A stretch of 64,000 nt of DNA from Streptomyces asiaticus (GCF_018138715.1 NZ_JAGSHX010000001.1:682001-746000); one strand, 5' to 3'; shown: positions 34,757 through 43,907, numbered from the stretch's first letter. Numbers and translations: made by a program. Notes: a model not told the origin generated them from the sequence alone.

Positions 34757-36025
34757 TCAGGAGGTCTGCGATGCGGTGGGGTTCGGGGCGGCCTGAGTGC
34801 GGTGCAGTTGGGTAGCCGTCAGGATCAGAATGACCACCAGGAAGAGCCAGCCGACCGTGTAGCCGGTGGCGCCGACGAGCGCGCCGAACAACGGTGGCAT
34901 GGTGGCGGCGATGATCTGATTCAGGGTGATCGCGAAGCTGATTGTGGAGGCGACCGCATGCTGGGGGGCGATGTCGGTGATCTGTACGAGGTAGAGCGGG
35001 TACCAGCCGACGCTGAGCAGGCCCAGCAGCGTGCAGAGCGTGTAAGCGAGCACGCGAGGCGAGCCGGGGGTCAACGCGCTGAGCGCGGTGATCGGGATCG
35101 TGGAGAAGGCGAGAAGCCACTTCAGTGAGCGCATCCGCATGCCGGGCCAGAAACGGTCACTGATCCAGGCGAGACCGATCCGGCCGGCGATCCCGGCAGC
35201 CTGGGCCACCGAGTACATGAAGCCGGCCGTGACAATCGGGATGCGTAGGTGATCGTTGAGGAAGATCAAGATCTGCACGGAGAACACGTACTGGAACGCG
35301 GCCAAGGCGAGTCCGGCGATGAGAAGCGAGCGGACAGCCCTGTCGCGCACGAGGCCGAGGATCAAACGGCGCAGGTGCACCGGCGTCTTTTGCGCACTCG
35401 TCGTGGCGTCACCCGTCTGGCGGTAGAAGGTGGCGAAGACCACGCCCCCGAGGATGCCGGCCGCTCCCTGGACGATCATGGCCGCGGTCCAGCCGTGGTG
35501 CAGGGCGACGGCGGGCAGGATCGCCCCGGCGATGGAGGCACCGATCGGCAGACCCGCTTGGCGTATACCGGTGGCCATGCCTCGTAGGCCGGGTTCGAAC
35601 CATCGGGTGATGGCTCGCTGCCCGCCAGGCAGAATAGATCCGTAGAAGGCGCCCATCACCAGGATGAACAGCAGCAGCACAGGGTAATTGCGCCCCGCGG
35701 CCGCGGCGATGAACGCCGTGACGCCCATGGCGATCATCGTAAGAGAGACGACCCAGCGCTCTCCGTAGCGGTCGATGGCCCGCCCGATGATCAGCATCGA
35801 GGCGATCGGCCCGGCCTGAATCGCCGTGGCTGCGAGAGCGGCGGTGGCCGCTGACAGGTGGTAGGTGTTCTTCCAGAACGGCAGCAGGACACTGACGCCG
35901 GAGTAGACGATCGAGCCGGAAGTCAGCGCGGTAACGGCGACGGCGAGCACGACCCACTTGTACGAGCCCGCTGAGTGGGCAGCTCGCTCGGCGGGCGCCG
36001 CCTCGCCGACCTCTTGCGCGGTCAC
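34757..36025 (-). CDS. MFS transporter
   Basis: A 422-residue, 12-span transporter. Loop 2-3 reads IIGRAIDRYGERWVV and the middle loop is short and Thr/Gln-rich. The sequence YGSILPGGQRAITRWFEPGLRG resembles the oxalate/formate and monocarboxylate branch of MFS rather than drug pumps. The ATG overlaps the cupin stop (ATGA). It could import a carboxylate substrate or export the pathway product. Confidence 0.87.
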   Translation of the reverse strand: MTAQEVGEAAPAERAAHSAGSYKWVVLAVAVTALTSGSIVYSGVSVLLPFWKNTYHLSAATAALAATAIQAGPIASMLIIGRAIDRYGERWVVSLTMIAMGVTAFIAAAAGRNYPVLLLFILVMGAFYGSILPGGQRAITRWFEPGLRGMATGIRQAGLPIGASIAGAILPAVALHHGWTAAMIVQGAAGILGGVVFATFYRQTGDATTSAQKTPVHLRRLILGLVRDRAVRSLLIAGLALAAFQYVFSVQILIFLNDHLRIPIVTAGFMYSVAQAAGIAGRIGLAWISDRFWPGMRMRSLKWLLAFSTIPITALSALTPGSPRVLAYTLCTLLGLLSVGWYPLYLVQITDIAPQHAVASTISFAITLNQIIAATMPPLFGALVGATGYTVGWLFLVVILILTATQLHRTQAAPNPTASQTS

Positions 36026-36495
36026 GCGCCGGGCTCCGATTGCCTGGAGGCCAGGTTCCCCAGCTCGGCCAACAGCGGGATGTTCATCAGGTTCAGCAGG
36101 ACGAGGCTCTGGCTCGTGGGGTTGTTGAAGTGGTGCAGCGACCAGGCCGGGACGAGCAGAAGGTCCCCGAGGCTCAGATCGGTTGTCTCGCTGGTGTCGT
36201 GGAAGGTGACAGTGCCGGTGCCGGCTTGCACGACGAACAGGTGATACCAGGTATGCGCGTGCGGGGTGGTGTTCTTCCCAGCGGGGATGACCTGGTAGGC
36301 GACGGCGACATCACGGATGATTTCGGCGCTGCCGTTCGGCAGAGACAGGGCGAGCGTGCCGCGTTCGGGGTGCTCTGTGTCGCTGAGCCGGCCGGAAGTG
36401 TCCGCCCACCGCCACACCACCGGCTCGGGCAGCAGGGTGTCGTAGCGCTTTTTGAAGTCAGGGTATGGAAACTGACCGCCGCTGCCGATCGGCAC
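36022..36495 (-). CDS. Cupin with an all-histidine metal site
   Basis: Single-domain cupin of about 157 residues. The GAGGAGG ribosome site directly abuts an ATG at 36504, so GTG 36495 (nine bases on) is the likelier start. Motif 1 is PHAHTWYHLFVVQAGTG: the usual Glu after HxH is replaced by His. Motif 2 is GDLLLVPAWSLHHFNN with its His. Four His and no Glu suggests an Fe(II) or other dioxygenase/isomerase-type site. It overlaps the FAD protein gene by 38 bases. Confidence 0.83.
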   Translation of the reverse strand: MPIGSGGQFPYPDFKKRYDTLLPEPVVWRWADTSGRLSDTEHPERGTLALSLPNGSAEIIRDVAVAYQVIPAGKNTTPHAHTWYHLFVVQAGTGTVTFHDTSETTDLSLGDLLLVPAWSLHHFNNPTSQSLVLLNLMNIPLLAELGNLASRQSEPGA

Positions 36496-38320
36496 GGGAA
36501 TCATCCTCCTCGAGGATCGCGAGTTGCTGCCACATGTCGCACACGGCGGCGTTCGCCTCGTCCGTGAATCGCGACTTCTGGCCGTCCCTGGGCAGGTAGT
36601 ACGTGTAGTACCGCGGCCCTTCGACGGGGTATCCGACAGCCCATACACCTGTGAGCGGCGTCCCGGCCTTGGCGATGACGCGGCCGCTGGGCGTAATGTC
36701 CACACCGCCCGGCTCATAGGAGCCGTTGCTATAGGGACGGATCAAACCGCGTGCCAGCAGGCGGGCGGTCAGCGGGGAACTGTCCGTCTCGGGGTGGAAC
36801 AAGTCCAGGCGCGCCGCCACTAAGGCGTCGGCGTATCGGACGGTAGGGCCGTTGGTGAAATGGGTTTCAACGGTGAACCGGGCCGTCTCAGGGTCAGGGA
36901 TGATACGGCAGCCCGGTCCTCCGGCCAGATCGACCACACCAGCGTTCATCAGGGCGAGAAGTTCGTAGTTACGGCGGCGGGGTGGCCCGAACGAGATCTT
37001 GTTCATGAGCGGCACCCATCGGGTGTTGAACACCCGATGCGACTCCGGTGTCAGGCCGGAGAATTCGACGACCTCGCGCAGGCTGGCGCGGATGTCCCGG
37101 ATGGCGTCGGTGGCAGCTTTGACAGGGCTCGTCCGGTTGCCTTCCTCGGCGTGCTTCAGGTCCTCGGTGACGAACGCCGTGAAGAAGGCGCGGAAGGCGT
37201 CCAGATCCCTGAAGCTCTTGCCGACCAGCGGGTCGACGATGGCGTCGACGGCGGCCTGATCGGCCGCTGCGAATTCGTACCGGTCGGGCCGGATATGACG
37301 TTGCTCCAGCGTGGAGCGGTAAACGTAGCCCATTTCCCGACGTAGGAGCGGCACGGCTTCCGCCTCGAAGTCGATCTGCGCGCTGCCGCGCTTCCGCCTC
37401 GCGTGCTCACGCAATCTGCGGATGGCCTCGAGGGTGAAGAAGTGCGGCTGGTAGGCGCCGGCGAGGCCCTTCTGGTTGATGCCGCGTGCGGCGGCGGGCA
37501 GGCACTGACGGGAGAACAACAGGATGCTCGGCTCGCGCCCGCACGGTATGTAGCGCATGTCGTGGCCGTCGCCCTCGAAACGTCCGCCCCTGCCGATGGT
37601 GAGGTGAGCGATGACGTCGTGGGCGGTCAGCCCGAAACCCTGCACGGCCACCGTGGCCCCGGGAGCGATGCGCCCGAGCTTGTCGACCGGGTAGCAGTCC
37701 GCCAGGTAGGCGAGGCGGTCATTGCGGCCCTGGTGTTCGCTGACGAAATTCTCGAACCGGATGTCCTCGTCGGTGGGAGTGCGCCGGGAGTGCCCGGTGG
37801 CGAGGAACAGGAAATCGGAGGGAATCTCGTAGCCGTTCTCGGTCCGCACCACGTACCTGCCGGACGGGGAGAGCTCCTCCATGTCGATGGCGCGAGCCCG
37901 GTGGTGCACCACTCGCACGCCCGTGGGCAGCGAACTGAGGGTGCGGTCGGACGCGAAGGAGAGATACTCGCCGAGCAAGTTGCGCGGCAGGTAGTCGTGT
38001 GGCCCGATCGGCTCCCCGCCTGCCTCGCCCGTGCGGTAGTAGCCACCTGCGAAGCGGCGGTAGCCAACCTGCTGGGCCCAATCGGTGAACGACGGGCCGC
38101 CACCGCCGGGGAACATGGTGAGCTGGCTGGCGAGCGTGTTGGTGAGCAGATGGTCGGGCTGCCGGTTGGAGTGTGCCCCTTGCCCGGTGTCGCCGGGGTC
38201 GACAAGGTGGACGTCCAGCTCAACGCCCTCGGGGAGCTGGTGGGCTCGCTGGGCGATGTGCTGGAGGATGCCGAGGCCGCGCGGCCCCAGCCCGATGATC
38301 GTGACCTGAACAGCCCTCAC
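36458..38320 (-). CDS. Large FAD/NAD(P)-binding oxidoreductase (PF13454 type)
   Basis: A 620-residue flavoprotein. The FAD fold is at the N-terminus (VTIIGLGPRGLGILQHI). A second nucleotide region is near GATVAVQGFGLTAHDVIAHL, and C-terminal GVWAVGYPVEGPRYYTYYLP closes over the flavin. The GxGPRGL pattern marks the NAD_binding_9 group, distantly like lysine/ornithine N-hydroxylases. The substrate is unknown. The ATG overlaps the stop of the MBL gene (ATGA). Placed after a radical SAM aminomutase-like enzyme, N-oxygenation or oxidation of an amino acid is a reasonable but unproven idea. Confidence 0.83.
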   Translation of the reverse strand: MRAVQVTIIGLGPRGLGILQHIAQRAHQLPEGVELDVHLVDPGDTGQGAHSNRQPDHLLTNTLASQLTMFPGGGGPSFTDWAQQVGYRRFAGGYYRTGEAGGEPIGPHDYLPRNLLGEYLSFASDRTLSSLPTGVRVVHHRARAIDMEELSPSGRYVVRTENGYEIPSDFLFLATGHSRRTPTDEDIRFENFVSEHQGRNDRLAYLADCYPVDKLGRIAPGATVAVQGFGLTAHDVIAHLTIGRGGRFEGDGHDMRYIPCGREPSILLFSRQCLPAAARGINQKGLAGAYQPHFFTLEAIRRLREHARRKRGSAQIDFEAEAVPLLRREMGYVYRSTLEQRHIRPDRYEFAAADQAAVDAIVDPLVGKSFRDLDAFRAFFTAFVTEDLKHAEEGNRTSPVKAATDAIRDIRASLREVVEFSGLTPESHRVFNTRWVPLMNKISFGPPRRRNYELLALMNAGVVDLAGGPGCRIIPDPETARFTVETHFTNGPTVRYADALVAARLDLFHPETDSSPLTARLLARGLIRPYSNGSYEPGGVDITPSGRVIAKAGTPLTGVWAVGYPVEGPRYYTYYLPRDGQKSRFTDEANAAVCDMWQQLAILEEDDSRADRQRRSVSIP

Positions 38321-39171
38321 GAGATCACCCGCTCGCGCAGTTCCAGCGCCGCCGGGTCGGTGTACGGGGCTATGGGTTCCTCGTGCAACCGCACCCAGCG
38401 GGGGTCGTCCTCTACCTGGGGGAAGCGGGTGGCGACCTGAGGATCATGACCGGGGATGATGTGGTCGACGCCGTCCGCCAGATCTTCGACGGTCTCGTAC
38501 GCCTCGACCATGGAGGCGAGGTGGTCGAGGATCGGGAACGGGGCCCGGCGACGGATGTTTGCCCACAGGTGCGACGAATCGCTCGCCAACACGACCCAGC
38601 CGCGCTTTGTGTGAACGCGTACTACTTGAAGGCCGGGGGTATGTCCAGGGGCCGGGTGCACCTCGACGCCGGGCACAATCGTAGCCGGGCCCTGGTGCAG
38701 GGTGAGGCGCTCGTCGAACAGCAGCCGAATCGCCGCGTTCACATCCTCCGCCTCGAAGGGGCGGCGGGGTGCGGATTGGCGCATGGCGCGGCTGGTGCAG
38801 AACGCGAGTTCCGGCTCTTGGAGATGAACGCGAGCCGTGGGGAAGGCGGCGAGGTGACCGGCATGGTCCCAGTGCATGTGCGTGATCAGCAGATGCGACA
38901 CGTCGGTGGGATCCATGCCGAGACCGGCCAGGGCCTCGACGGGGTGGTGAAGTTGCTCGCGGCCACGCCGCGCACCCGTGTGCGCGGTAAACCCGGTATC
39001 GACGACGATCACCTGATCCTGACCTCGGATGACCCAGATGTAGAAGTCGAAGCCGACCGGAGTGTCGGTGGCGCAGGGGTCGTCGGCGAACAGGAAGTTC
39101 TCCCGCGCGAGTCGCCCCGTCTGAGTCCCGAACCTGAGCGCGAGAAGTTCGTGGGTTGGCGGCCGGTTCAT
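38317..39171 (-). CDS. MBL-fold hydrolase, N-acyl-homoserine-lactonase-like
   Basis: A 284-residue metallo-beta-lactamase-fold protein. The dinuclear zinc motif HMHWDHAGH is at residues 98-106, with further ligands in PAPGHTPG, ASDSSH and IIPGHDP. The YIWVIRG...VVDTGF start is typical of lactonase-like members. ATG 39171 overlaps the radical SAM stop (ATGA). It may hydrolyse a lactone or lactam in the pathway. Quorum-signal quenching is possible by family, but the operon context argues for a metabolic role. Confidence 0.87.
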   Translation of the reverse strand: MNRPPTHELLALRFGTQTGRLARENFLFADDPCATDTPVGFDFYIWVIRGQDQVIVVDTGFTAHTGARRGREQLHHPVEALAGLGMDPTDVSHLLITHMHWDHAGHLAAFPTARVHLQEPELAFCTSRAMRQSAPRRPFEAEDVNAAIRLLFDERLTLHQGPATIVPGVEVHPAPGHTPGLQVVRVHTKRGWVVLASDSSHLWANIRRRAPFPILDHLASMVEAYETVEDLADGVDHIIPGHDPQVATRFPQVEDDPRWVRLHEEPIAPYTDPAALELRERVIS

Positions 39172-40505
39172 GCGCCCACCACCGTCAGTTCGCGAGCCTC
39201 GGGCGCCGGGAGCGGCAGTTCGTCCTCGAAGAAGAACTTCTCCGCCCCGAACGCCGGGGTGAGCTGGTCGAACCAGGTCGCGTCCGGATCGTATCTGGCG
39301 TAGAACGGCCGACGCGCCCAGTCCGCATGACGCCCCTGAAGGAACTGCAGGGCGAACACCTTCTCGCCGCGGATGGTGGGGGTGCCGTCGATGAGAACCT
39401 TGCCCGGAAACGCGCTCATCGACGGGCCGCGCACGGTGCGGGCGAGGCCGGAGACCCGCTGGTATGCGTCGCGGAAGATCTCGTACGCCCTCACCAGGGG
39501 AATCTCGAAGTAGGAGCGGGCGCCGGTATCGCGTTCGACGAACATGTAGTACGGGATGGCGCCCAGCCGCACCCCCGTCGTCCACAACTCCCGCCACGCC
39601 TCGGCGTTGTCGTTGATGTGCCTCAGTATCGGCGACTGGAGGCGCGTGTTCGCACCTGTGGCGATGATCCGCTTCAGGGCGGTCTGTGCGATGTCAGGGC
39701 GCAGCTCGGCGGGGTGGTTGTAGTGGCCCATGATCGCCAGGTGCTTACCAGCGGTGACGACCCGCTCGAACAGCCGGATGAGCTCGTCGGCATCCCGGTC
39801 GGTGACGAACCTTTGGGGCCAGTAGGCGACCGATTTGGTGCCGATCCGGATGTTCTGGATGTGTTCGAACTCCGGTGCCAGGAGTGGTTCGATATAGCGG
39901 GCGAGAGTGTTTGTCCGCATGATCAGCGGGTCGCCGCCGGTGATCAGGACGTCGGTGACCTCCCGGTGGCGAGCGAGGTAGGCGGTCAGGCCCTGGGCAT
40001 CCTCGGCGGCGAAGGCGAGTTCGCCGTCGCCGACGAACTGCGGCCAGCGGAAGCAGAACGTGCAGTAGGCGTGGCAGGTCTGCCCGTGCTTAGGGAATAA
40101 CAGTATTGTCTGGGAGTATTTGTGCTGCATCCCTGACATTTCCTTGCCGTCCAACTCAGGTACGTTGTGGGTTTGCTGGCCGGCCGGGTGGGGGTTCATC
40201 CGCTCGCGGAGCTTCCCCGCGTGAAGCGCGATCTGTCTCTTGTCGCCAGCGGCGATGACATCCCGTAGGGTGGCGTAGTCGGTGTCGTCCAGCATGGCCC
40301 GGTGGGGGAAGTTCAGCCGGAAGATGGGGTCGTCCGGGATGTTGTCCCAGTTGATGAGTTCGTCGAGCACGTACTGATTGGTGCGGAACGGGAGAACCTG
40401 GGAGACCACAGTGACGGCCTCGCGGAGTTCCTCAGGCACCCGCCCCCATTGCGGGGCGCGTTGAATTGTTTTTCCATTGTAGGGCGTGAACTTGCCGACA
40501 CTCAA
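39168..40505 (-). CDS. KamA-like radical SAM protein (lysine 2,3-aminomutase family)
   Basis: About 445 residues from TTG 40505. The [4Fe-4S] cluster motif is CHAYCTFC (C144, C148, C151 from this start), followed by LITGGDPLIM, the GGE-like SAM motif. KamA enzymes move an amino group from C2 to C3 using PLP. Here the usual PGGGGK lysine loop appears as only AFPGKVLIDG, so the PLP site is atypical and the substrate may differ from lysine, glutamate or arginine. TTG is preferred because AAAGGGA precedes it and it overlaps the upstream small ORF stop (TTGA). A longer GTG-started version reaches 40568. Confidence 0.9.
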   Translation of the reverse strand: MSVGKFTPYNGKTIQRAPQWGRVPEELREAVTVVSQVLPFRTNQYVLDELINWDNIPDDPIFRLNFPHRAMLDDTDYATLRDVIAAGDKRQIALHAGKLRERMNPHPAGQQTHNVPELDGKEMSGMQHKYSQTILLFPKHGQTCHAYCTFCFRWPQFVGDGELAFAAEDAQGLTAYLARHREVTDVLITGGDPLIMRTNTLARYIEPLLAPEFEHIQNIRIGTKSVAYWPQRFVTDRDADELIRLFERVVTAGKHLAIMGHYNHPAELRPDIAQTALKRIIATGANTRLQSPILRHINDNAEAWRELWTTGVRLGAIPYYMFVERDTGARSYFEIPLVRAYEIFRDAYQRVSGLARTVRGPSMSAFPGKVLIDGTPTIRGEKVFALQFLQGRHADWARRPFYARYDPDATWFDQLTPAFGAEKFFFEDELPLPAPEARELTVVGA

Positions 40506-40708
40506 TTCGAGTCCCTTTCCCTGTTCGAAACCGAGCGGTGTGGGCGAGCACCAATCCGAACCCTCCACCCCCGGCCGGGATCATCCTCCGCAGTTCCGGA
40601 AGCGTGCGCTGCTTGAGGGTTCACCGAGTCGGGAGCAGTGGCGGCAACGCAGGTCACAGCTACTGCCGCACATGCCATGCCGGCGATTGGTATTGCGGTT
40701 TTATGCAC
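40502..40708 (-). CDS. Candidate small secreted peptide coupled to the radical SAM gene
   Basis: A 68-residue ORF from GTG 40708 (GGGAGG two bases ahead; GTG 40747 would add 13 residues). It has a Lys-containing start, a hydrophobic core (AIPIAGMACAAVAVTCVAAT) and a polar tail ending in basic residues: the layout of an exported peptide. Its TGA overlaps the TTG of the KamA-like gene, and it is first behind the promoter at 40862-40889, which is why I list it. It could be a leader for coupling, a precursor peptide, or a secreted protein. No homologue recognised. Confidence 0.4.
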   Translation of the reverse strand: MHKTAIPIAGMACAAVAVTCVAATAPDSVNPQAAHASGTAEDDPGRGWRVRIGARPHRSVSNRERDSN

Positions 40709-40861
40709 GACCTCCCTCAGGTCCCACTTATGAGCGAAGTTGGTCACCAGGCATACCGTCCGGCGCACCACGATCCTGCTTGAACAATGAGACACCTGTC
40801 GCGGTCGCAAGTGATCGTGCGTGCGACTGACGTAAGCCCGCCACAGGGCAAAAGGCATAAT

Positions 40862-40889
40862 TTAGTACCAATCGGTCCACTGCCGTCAA
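40862..40889 (-). promoter_or_regulatory. Vegetative-type promoter of the radical SAM operon
   Basis: TTGACG (40889-40884), a 16-base spacer, then TACTAA (40867-40862), in an AT-rich patch of the minus strand. It starts just past the strong hairpin at 40898, so the operon has its own promoter. The predicted 5' leader to the small ORF is about 145 bases, long enough for regulation. Confidence 0.6.
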
Positions 40890-40897
40890 CGTCAATA

Positions 40898-40928
40898 CAA
40901 CAAGGCCGGGCGTGGCCCGGCCTTGTTG
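40898..40928. terminator. Strong hairpin between LuxR gene and radical SAM operon
   Basis: Perfect 14-base arms at 40898-40911 and 40915-40928 around a GTG loop, with AT-rich outer ends. It lies 195 bases past the LuxR-type gene stop, insulating that gene from the downstream operon. The bases 40929-41122 hold no supported gene. Confidence 0.8.
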
Positions 40929-41122
40929 CGCTCGTTGTCGAATGTGATCGCTGGTTCAGCGGTAAGTGAGGCCGATGCGGATCACGGTGTTGTTCGGATC
41001 GCTGCCATAGGGGGAGTGGCCCTGGCCGGCGCCTCGGTGGCCAGGCGCCACGGTCTCGAACTCCGACCTCAGGATCTCGCGGTGCCGCCGCATGTGGGCG
41101 CGCAACCCCTCGACGTCCGAAT

Positions 41123-42160
41123 TTACTGTTGGGCGCGCTTCTCGTGGAGGATGCCGAGATCGCGTAGCAGGTAGCCGGCGTGGAGCCGGTTGTGGGCCCC
41201 GATACGGAGCAGAACTGCGGCCAGGTGGCGCTGGAAGGTGCGTAGGGAGATACCGAGACGCTTGGCGACAACCTTGTCGTCGTAGCCCTCGACGAGTAGT
41301 TCCACAATCGCCGTCTTCATCTCCTCCGAGCTGAACAGCATCTGTTCCCGCTCATAGGTGAGCGGGAATGGCAGGGCTTTGTCCCAAGCCCGCTCGAAGG
41401 CGCCGATCAGGAAGTGGATGACGCTCAGGTCACGTATGAGCAAGGCGCCTTTGGGGTTTCCAACCAGCTCGACGAGGGCGACTTCGCGGTCGAAGACGAT
41501 GAGCTGCATGAACACTTGTGTAACAACGCGGACTTCGGCGCCGTGCTCGACAAGCAGCGAGACGTGGTCGACAGTGGGCTGATGAAACTGCGCTGTGTAC
41601 TGATAGAGCGTACGCGTGCGTACACCACGCTCAAGCACGCCTACGGCACGGTCCGTTGCCTCCTTGAGGACGGGTTCGGGGCGAGGACCGCCAGGTTGAG
41701 AGACGAGGATCTCCCTGGTAGCGCGGGCCGAGAGTTCGGACACGGTCAGGCGGACGGCATCCACATTGTCCAGACGGTGCAATGAGTGTTCCCTTACGTC
41801 TTTCATGACGCTTTTCTCGTAGACGGGAAGGAGATCCACCAGTTGCGCGCTCACTTCGTTGATCGTCGTCTGCCGTTCGCGCAGTTCCCGGATCGCCGGC
41901 AAAAGAAGTTGGGTGAAGGCGGTGGCCGGCGCCACGGGTACGAGGCGAACGGGGTCTCCGGGCTTGCCGGTGAGCACCTTGAGCTGCAGCAGCCTGTCGA
42001 TCGCCTGTCCGGCCTCATCGGGCGAGGCGTCCGCAAGTTGCAAGAGTTCGTTGCGGGAGACGCTTTCCCGGGCTGCCGCTAAGGCATACAGGGCGACCAT
42101 CAGACGACTGTCAGCATCGGTGGTTTTGTCGGCTTCCAGGTTTGTGGGGCACGTGGGCAT
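41123..42160 (-). CDS. LuxR-type regulator with TrmB-like N-terminal region
   Basis: A 345-residue regulator. An N-terminal helical/winged segment (SRNELLQLADASPDEAGQAI) and a long middle domain with LEHGAEVRVVTQ precede the C-terminal LuxR helix-turn-helix (LLVEGYDDKVVAKRLGISLRTFQRHL). The HTH uses RTFQRHL in place of the common RTVRRHI. The ATG at 42160 has AGGGGAA upstream. Proteins of this architecture are frequent cluster-situated activators in Streptomyces, so control of the KamA operon is likely. It lacks an ATPase (LAL) or receiver domain. Confidence 0.87.
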   Translation of the reverse strand: MPTCPTNLEADKTTDADSRLMVALYALAAARESVSRNELLQLADASPDEAGQAIDRLLQLKVLTGKPGDPVRLVPVAPATAFTQLLLPAIRELRERQTTINEVSAQLVDLLPVYEKSVMKDVREHSLHRLDNVDAVRLTVSELSARATREILVSQPGGPRPEPVLKEATDRAVGVLERGVRTRTLYQYTAQFHQPTVDHVSLLVEHGAEVRVVTQVFMQLIVFDREVALVELVGNPKGALLIRDLSVIHFLIGAFERAWDKALPFPLTYEREQMLFSSEEMKTAIVELLVEGYDDKVVAKRLGISLRTFQRHLAAVLLRIGAHNRLHAGYLLRDLGILHEKRAQQ

Positions 42161-42369
42161 GGCTATGTTCCCCTTTCGGGAATTGAAGACCGTCCTAATG
42201 AACCAACAAGATCACCAACAGCCACTAACGGCGCAAGAGCGCGAAACCGTCACTTACAAAACGGCCGAAGTACCAGAGTCACCTACTCCACACACTTCGT
42301 GAGTACGAGGTCTTCTACAACGAACTCCGCCCGCACCGGGGCCTGTAACAGGTTGCTCCATGCCGCCCG

Positions 42370-43064
42370 CTACCTGCACTCATCACCCGACAAGACGAGC
42401 TCGCCCGCCTGGAAATCGGCCGACGAGACCGACTCGGCGAATCCCTCCAGGATCGAGCGGTATTGCGGATCGGCCGAGATCAACCCGCTCGGCGAACGCT
42501 GGCCCCAGGTGGAAAGCGTCCGTGTTCCTTGTGGGTGTCGGAGGTGCTTCTGTCCGGTGATCACGATGCGGCCGGTGGCCTCGCGGCGACAGGTTCGGAT
42601 CCAGCGTTCCGCGATGGCGTTCATCCGGGGCACCTGGGGCAGTGTGGGGATGCCCCCTACGCCGATGGCTTGGAAGACGGTGTCGAAGCTTTCGGAGAGG
42701 TACGAGCCGCGGTCCCGGATGAGGAACCTCATCGACTCCGCGTATCGTCCAGGCTCATGGGGTAATTCCGTGCCTGCTGGGTGATCCAGGGACCGGTCGG
42801 GTTTCGCGTGATGTCGGCGATGCGCAACCAGCTCTGCCGGAGCCCAACGACCGTATCCCCTGCTCGGAATTCAGCTGAGGTGTATTCGCTTCCGCGGTCG
42901 CTGTGCAGGATGCAGCCTGCTTCCAGGCCGCTGCGGCCGTGGGCCATCCTCAGCGCGTCGACCACCAGCACGGCTAGGCCGATGCATGTTGCCGTTGACG
43001 CGGCCGGAGTCGCGTGGAACGGGTGCCAGGTCGGCGCCACAGGTGCTGGTCGCGTTGCACGCAC
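42370..43064 (-). pseudogene. Mosaic of two integrase-core transposase fragments
   Basis: Downstream part: RFLIRDRGSYLSESFDTVF, VPRMNAIAERWIRTCRREA, a DDE integrase core C-terminus of the IS481-like kind. It is preceded in another frame by ITRNPTGPWITQQARNYPMS. Upstream part: CIGLAVLVVDALRMAHGRSG and CILHSDRGSEYTSAEF, an IS3-type core. The two are fused near 42850 and neither has an N-terminal domain. On the plus strand at 42290-42348 a third scrap reads EVFYNELRPHRGL. All are relics. Confidence 0.75.
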
Positions 43065-43099
43065 CCAGAATCCGGTGGTGCGTCACGCCCGTCTGTCCG

Positions 43100-43700
43100 C
43101 CCGGATGACGTGTGCGAGGAACGTCGCGAGTGCGAGCGAGATGGTCCAGGACCTCCCCGAGCTTCCCTTCCCGGCTTCCCCCGGGGAGAAGGTCGGCCCG
43201 CCATGCCTCCGGCAGCCGCGTGTTCTCCTGGATCCGAAGTCGTGCAGCGCGGAACTGTTGCTGTGCTGCCGGCAGCACCCGCTTCAGCTCGGTCTGCGTG
43301 AAGGACTTCTTGCTCGGGCTGGGCATGGGGATGCGCTTGGCGAGCTCTTCAACGACCGCCCCTGTGGCCAGCCGTGGGTCTCGCAGCAGAAATGCTCGCA
43401 CCGTGACAAGCGTCTTCTTGCCGTCGTTGGTGTCGATCTGCGCAGCCCTCCAGCGCTTGAGCATCGCCGCCGTCAGCCCATCCAGGTCGTCCGGCGGGCA
43501 CTCCAGCCCTGACACGAACTTGGCGAACACCCGGACCTGGCGCCAACAGGCGATCGAAGACCCATGGCTTGTCCAGCCGCGGGCCTGCGCGGCGAAGGCC
43601 ACCGCCAACGAGCCCTGCATGGCGGCCGGGACCGGCAGCTCAGCGAAGTCGTGCTCCTGCTTGAAGCCGGCCCGACGTCCCGACCCTCGTCGGTGGACTC
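43100..43700 (-). pseudogene. Tyrosine-recombinase-like N-terminal fragment
   Basis: Readable from FAELPVPAAMQGSLAVAF through WRQVRVFAKFVSGLECPPDD, ATGAVVEELAKRIPMPSPS and FRAARLRIQENTRLPEAWR. This is the core-binding part of a large actinobacterial integrase/recombinase. The catalytic half (Arg-His-Arg-Tyr) is replaced by the IS3-type scrap. Short unassigned sequence follows up to 43907. Confidence 0.55.
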
Positions 43701-43907
43701 CGCAACGGCGAGGATCGACTCCAGCTGAAGGTAAGCGACGGGCGCTAATGGTGGAGTCGTGTATTGGAACTGTCCGAATGCCTGCTGCATCAGGGCTCCC
43801 GGAACGGCCGGTCCACGGCATAGACGGCCCAGCCGTTGGCTGATGCTTTCTGAGCGACGGGGAAACCCATGCGACCGCTGTCGGCGGGCGGTGCGAGACT
43901 CAGACCC

